6,470 nucleotides of DNA, from positions 1 to 6,470 of the forward strand of contig CAZOVB010000121.1 in the NCBI GenBank assembly GCA_964583095.1, in the 5' to 3' direction. Source of the stretch: CAZOVB01 sp964583095. Its GTDB lineage: Bacteria; Planctomycetota; Phycisphaerae; SM23-33. This document shows, piece after piece, positions 5,539-6,470 of the stretch (the stretch's first letter is position 1; each line of letters begins with the position of its first letter). A model generated the notes under the pieces. It was not told the origin of the DNA. It searched no databases and saw only the letters and a list, made by a program, of their open reading frames with translations. The translations under genes were made by a program, and so were the position numbers.

Positions 5539-6470
5539 ATGTATGAGAAGTCCAATATTGTGAATCCTTATGGGCGCCTGCTCAGTCGTAAGGCCTTGTG
5601 GGTGACGCTGGTCTGGACCTGGGTTGCCTTTGCAGGAATCGCCTGTTCGGCCCGGCCCGAGACCACCGAAGACAAGCCCGAGGCCAAGCCCCGAAATGTC
5701 ATCCTGCTGATCGGGGATGGGATGGGCTTTGCCCAGGTCGAGGCCGCAAGTCTGTATGAGCACGGGCAGAAAGGCAAACTCTTCTTCCAGTCGCTGCCGG
5801 GGTCGGGTCGACTTCGGACCTATCCTGCCCAAGGGCCCAAGGCCGTGACGGATTCGGCTGCGGCAGGAACAGCCTTTGCTGCCGGCAGGAAGGTTCGCAA
5901 CGGGGTCTTGAGCATGGCGATTCCCGGCGATCGGTCTGCCCTGGAGACGATCCTGGAAAAGGCGGCCTCCCAGGGCAAAAGGACGGGCCTGGTAACCACG
6001 GCAACGATCACCCACGCCACGCCGGCAGCCTTTGCCGGTCATGTGCCAAGCCGCAACCAGTACGACAGAATTGCGATGCAGATGCTCACCGAGGTCAGGC
6101 CCAATGTGATTTTCGGGGCCGCTGGGGCCAAAGGCAAGGACGGCGAGCGAATCGTGCTTGGGATGCTGCCCGAGTCGGCCGAGGCAGCCGGCTATACCGT
6201 GGTCAAGAATCGGGCGCAACTCGAGTCCCTCAAGGCCGGGACCAGGTATGTCTCGGGCCAGTTCCATCAAGGGGGGCACATGCCTTACTATTTCGATGAT
6301 ATCAGCGGCCAGGCCTCGGTGTACAGCGAGGCACCGCGGCTGAGCGACATGACTCTCAAGGCCATCGAGTTGCTGGAAGACTCCCCGGAAGGGTTCTTCT
6401 TGATGGTCGAGGGGGCGCGGATCGACCACGCCGGGCACAGCAACGACATCCAGCGCAATATATATGAAAC
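5539..6470 (+). CDS. Alkaline phosphatase, secreted, 3' end outside window
   Basis: Releases inorganic phosphate from phosphate monoesters outside the cytoplasm, using two zinc ions, usually a third metal, and a serine nucleophile. The open frame from ATG 5539 gives 310 codons without a stop up to the window edge. Residues 1-36 are an export signal: a long N-region (to K18), hydrophobic ALWVTLVWTWVAFAGIA, then C36, an imperfect lipobox (Gly at -3). Catalytic landmarks: NVILLIGDGMG (53-63) with metal-binding D60; VTDSAAAGTAFAAG (103-116) with nucleophile S106; THATPAAFAGHV (158-169); FLMVEGARIDHAGHSND (287-303) with E291, D296 and H300 as metal ligands. H159 and H297 fill the positions of E. 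coli PhoA D153 and K328, the arrangement also known from mammalian and other bacterial enzymes. The last DH pair and the C-terminal His ligand would lie beyond the edge. A large open frame on the opposite strand (6438-5317) is a shadow. The divergent glycosyltransferase lies upstream. Confidence 0.93.
   Translation, partial: MYEKSNIVNPYGRLLSRKALWVTLVWTWVAFAGIACSARPETTEDKPEAKPRNVILLIGDGMGFAQVEAASLYEHGQKGKLFFQSLPGSGRLRTYPAQGPKAVTDSAAAGTAFAAGRKVRNGVLSMAIPGDRSALETILEKAASQGKRTGLVTTATITHATPAAFAGHVPSRNQYDRIAMQMLTEVRPNVIFGAAGAKGKDGERIVLGMLPESAEAAGYTVVKNRAQLESLKAGTRYVSGQFHQGGHMPYYFDDISGQASVYSEAPRLSDMTLKAIELLEDSPEGFFLMVEGARIDHAGHSNDIQRNIYE

Noticed and set aside
5317..6438. Long open frame on the minus strand (373 codons) opposite the alkaline phosphatase
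   Set aside because: Its translation is Gly/Pro/Arg-rich with no recognisable domain, and the plus strand carries an unmistakable alkaline phosphatase with all motifs in order; it is a GC-rich antisense shadow.

Overview
The window is GC-rich (roughly 60% by eye) and gene-dense. The gene styles suggest a planctomycete-like (Phycisphaerae-type) bacterium: a DUF2330-type secreted protein, an ECF-like sigma factor with the regional style TTRAIGRQ / ATVRLRL, large Ala/Glu-rich envelope proteins and a short secreted alkaline phosphatase. This taxonomic reading is an inference from protein style; no rRNA or other marker gene is present.

Layout from left to right. (1) The 3' end of a plus-strand mtnA-like gene (methionine salvage) runs from the left edge to 281. 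(2) Three bases further on, a minus-strand gene (1466 to 285) ends convergently. It encodes an exported DUF2330-family protein with a C-terminal membrane hairpin. (3) A divergent gap separates it from a plus-strand cluster of three genes: an ECF-type sigma factor (up to 2358), a single-pass coiled-coil membrane protein without cysteines (2401-3744), and a lipoprotein with a TPR-like C-terminal region (3734-4375, overlapping its upstream neighbour by 11 bases). (4) A minus-strand family 2 glycosyltransferase with two C-terminal membrane helices (5369 to 4398) ends convergently with the cluster. (5) A 169-base divergent gap carries a plausible promoter and a leader hairpin. (6) A secreted alkaline phosphatase starts at 5539 and runs off the right edge after 310 codons, with most metal and nucleophile motifs visible.

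The three-gene plus-strand cluster is the most interesting part. Sigma factor, membrane coiled-coil protein and surface lipoprotein together look like an envelope-sensing transcription module. The membrane protein sits where an anti-sigma factor would be but lacks any zinc-binding anti-sigma signature, so that role is an inference from position and topology. The remaining genes (methionine salvage, glycosyl transfer, phosphate release) look like ordinary functions and show no obvious common pathway. I found no RNA genes, mobile elements, CRISPR arrays or convincing intrinsic terminators.
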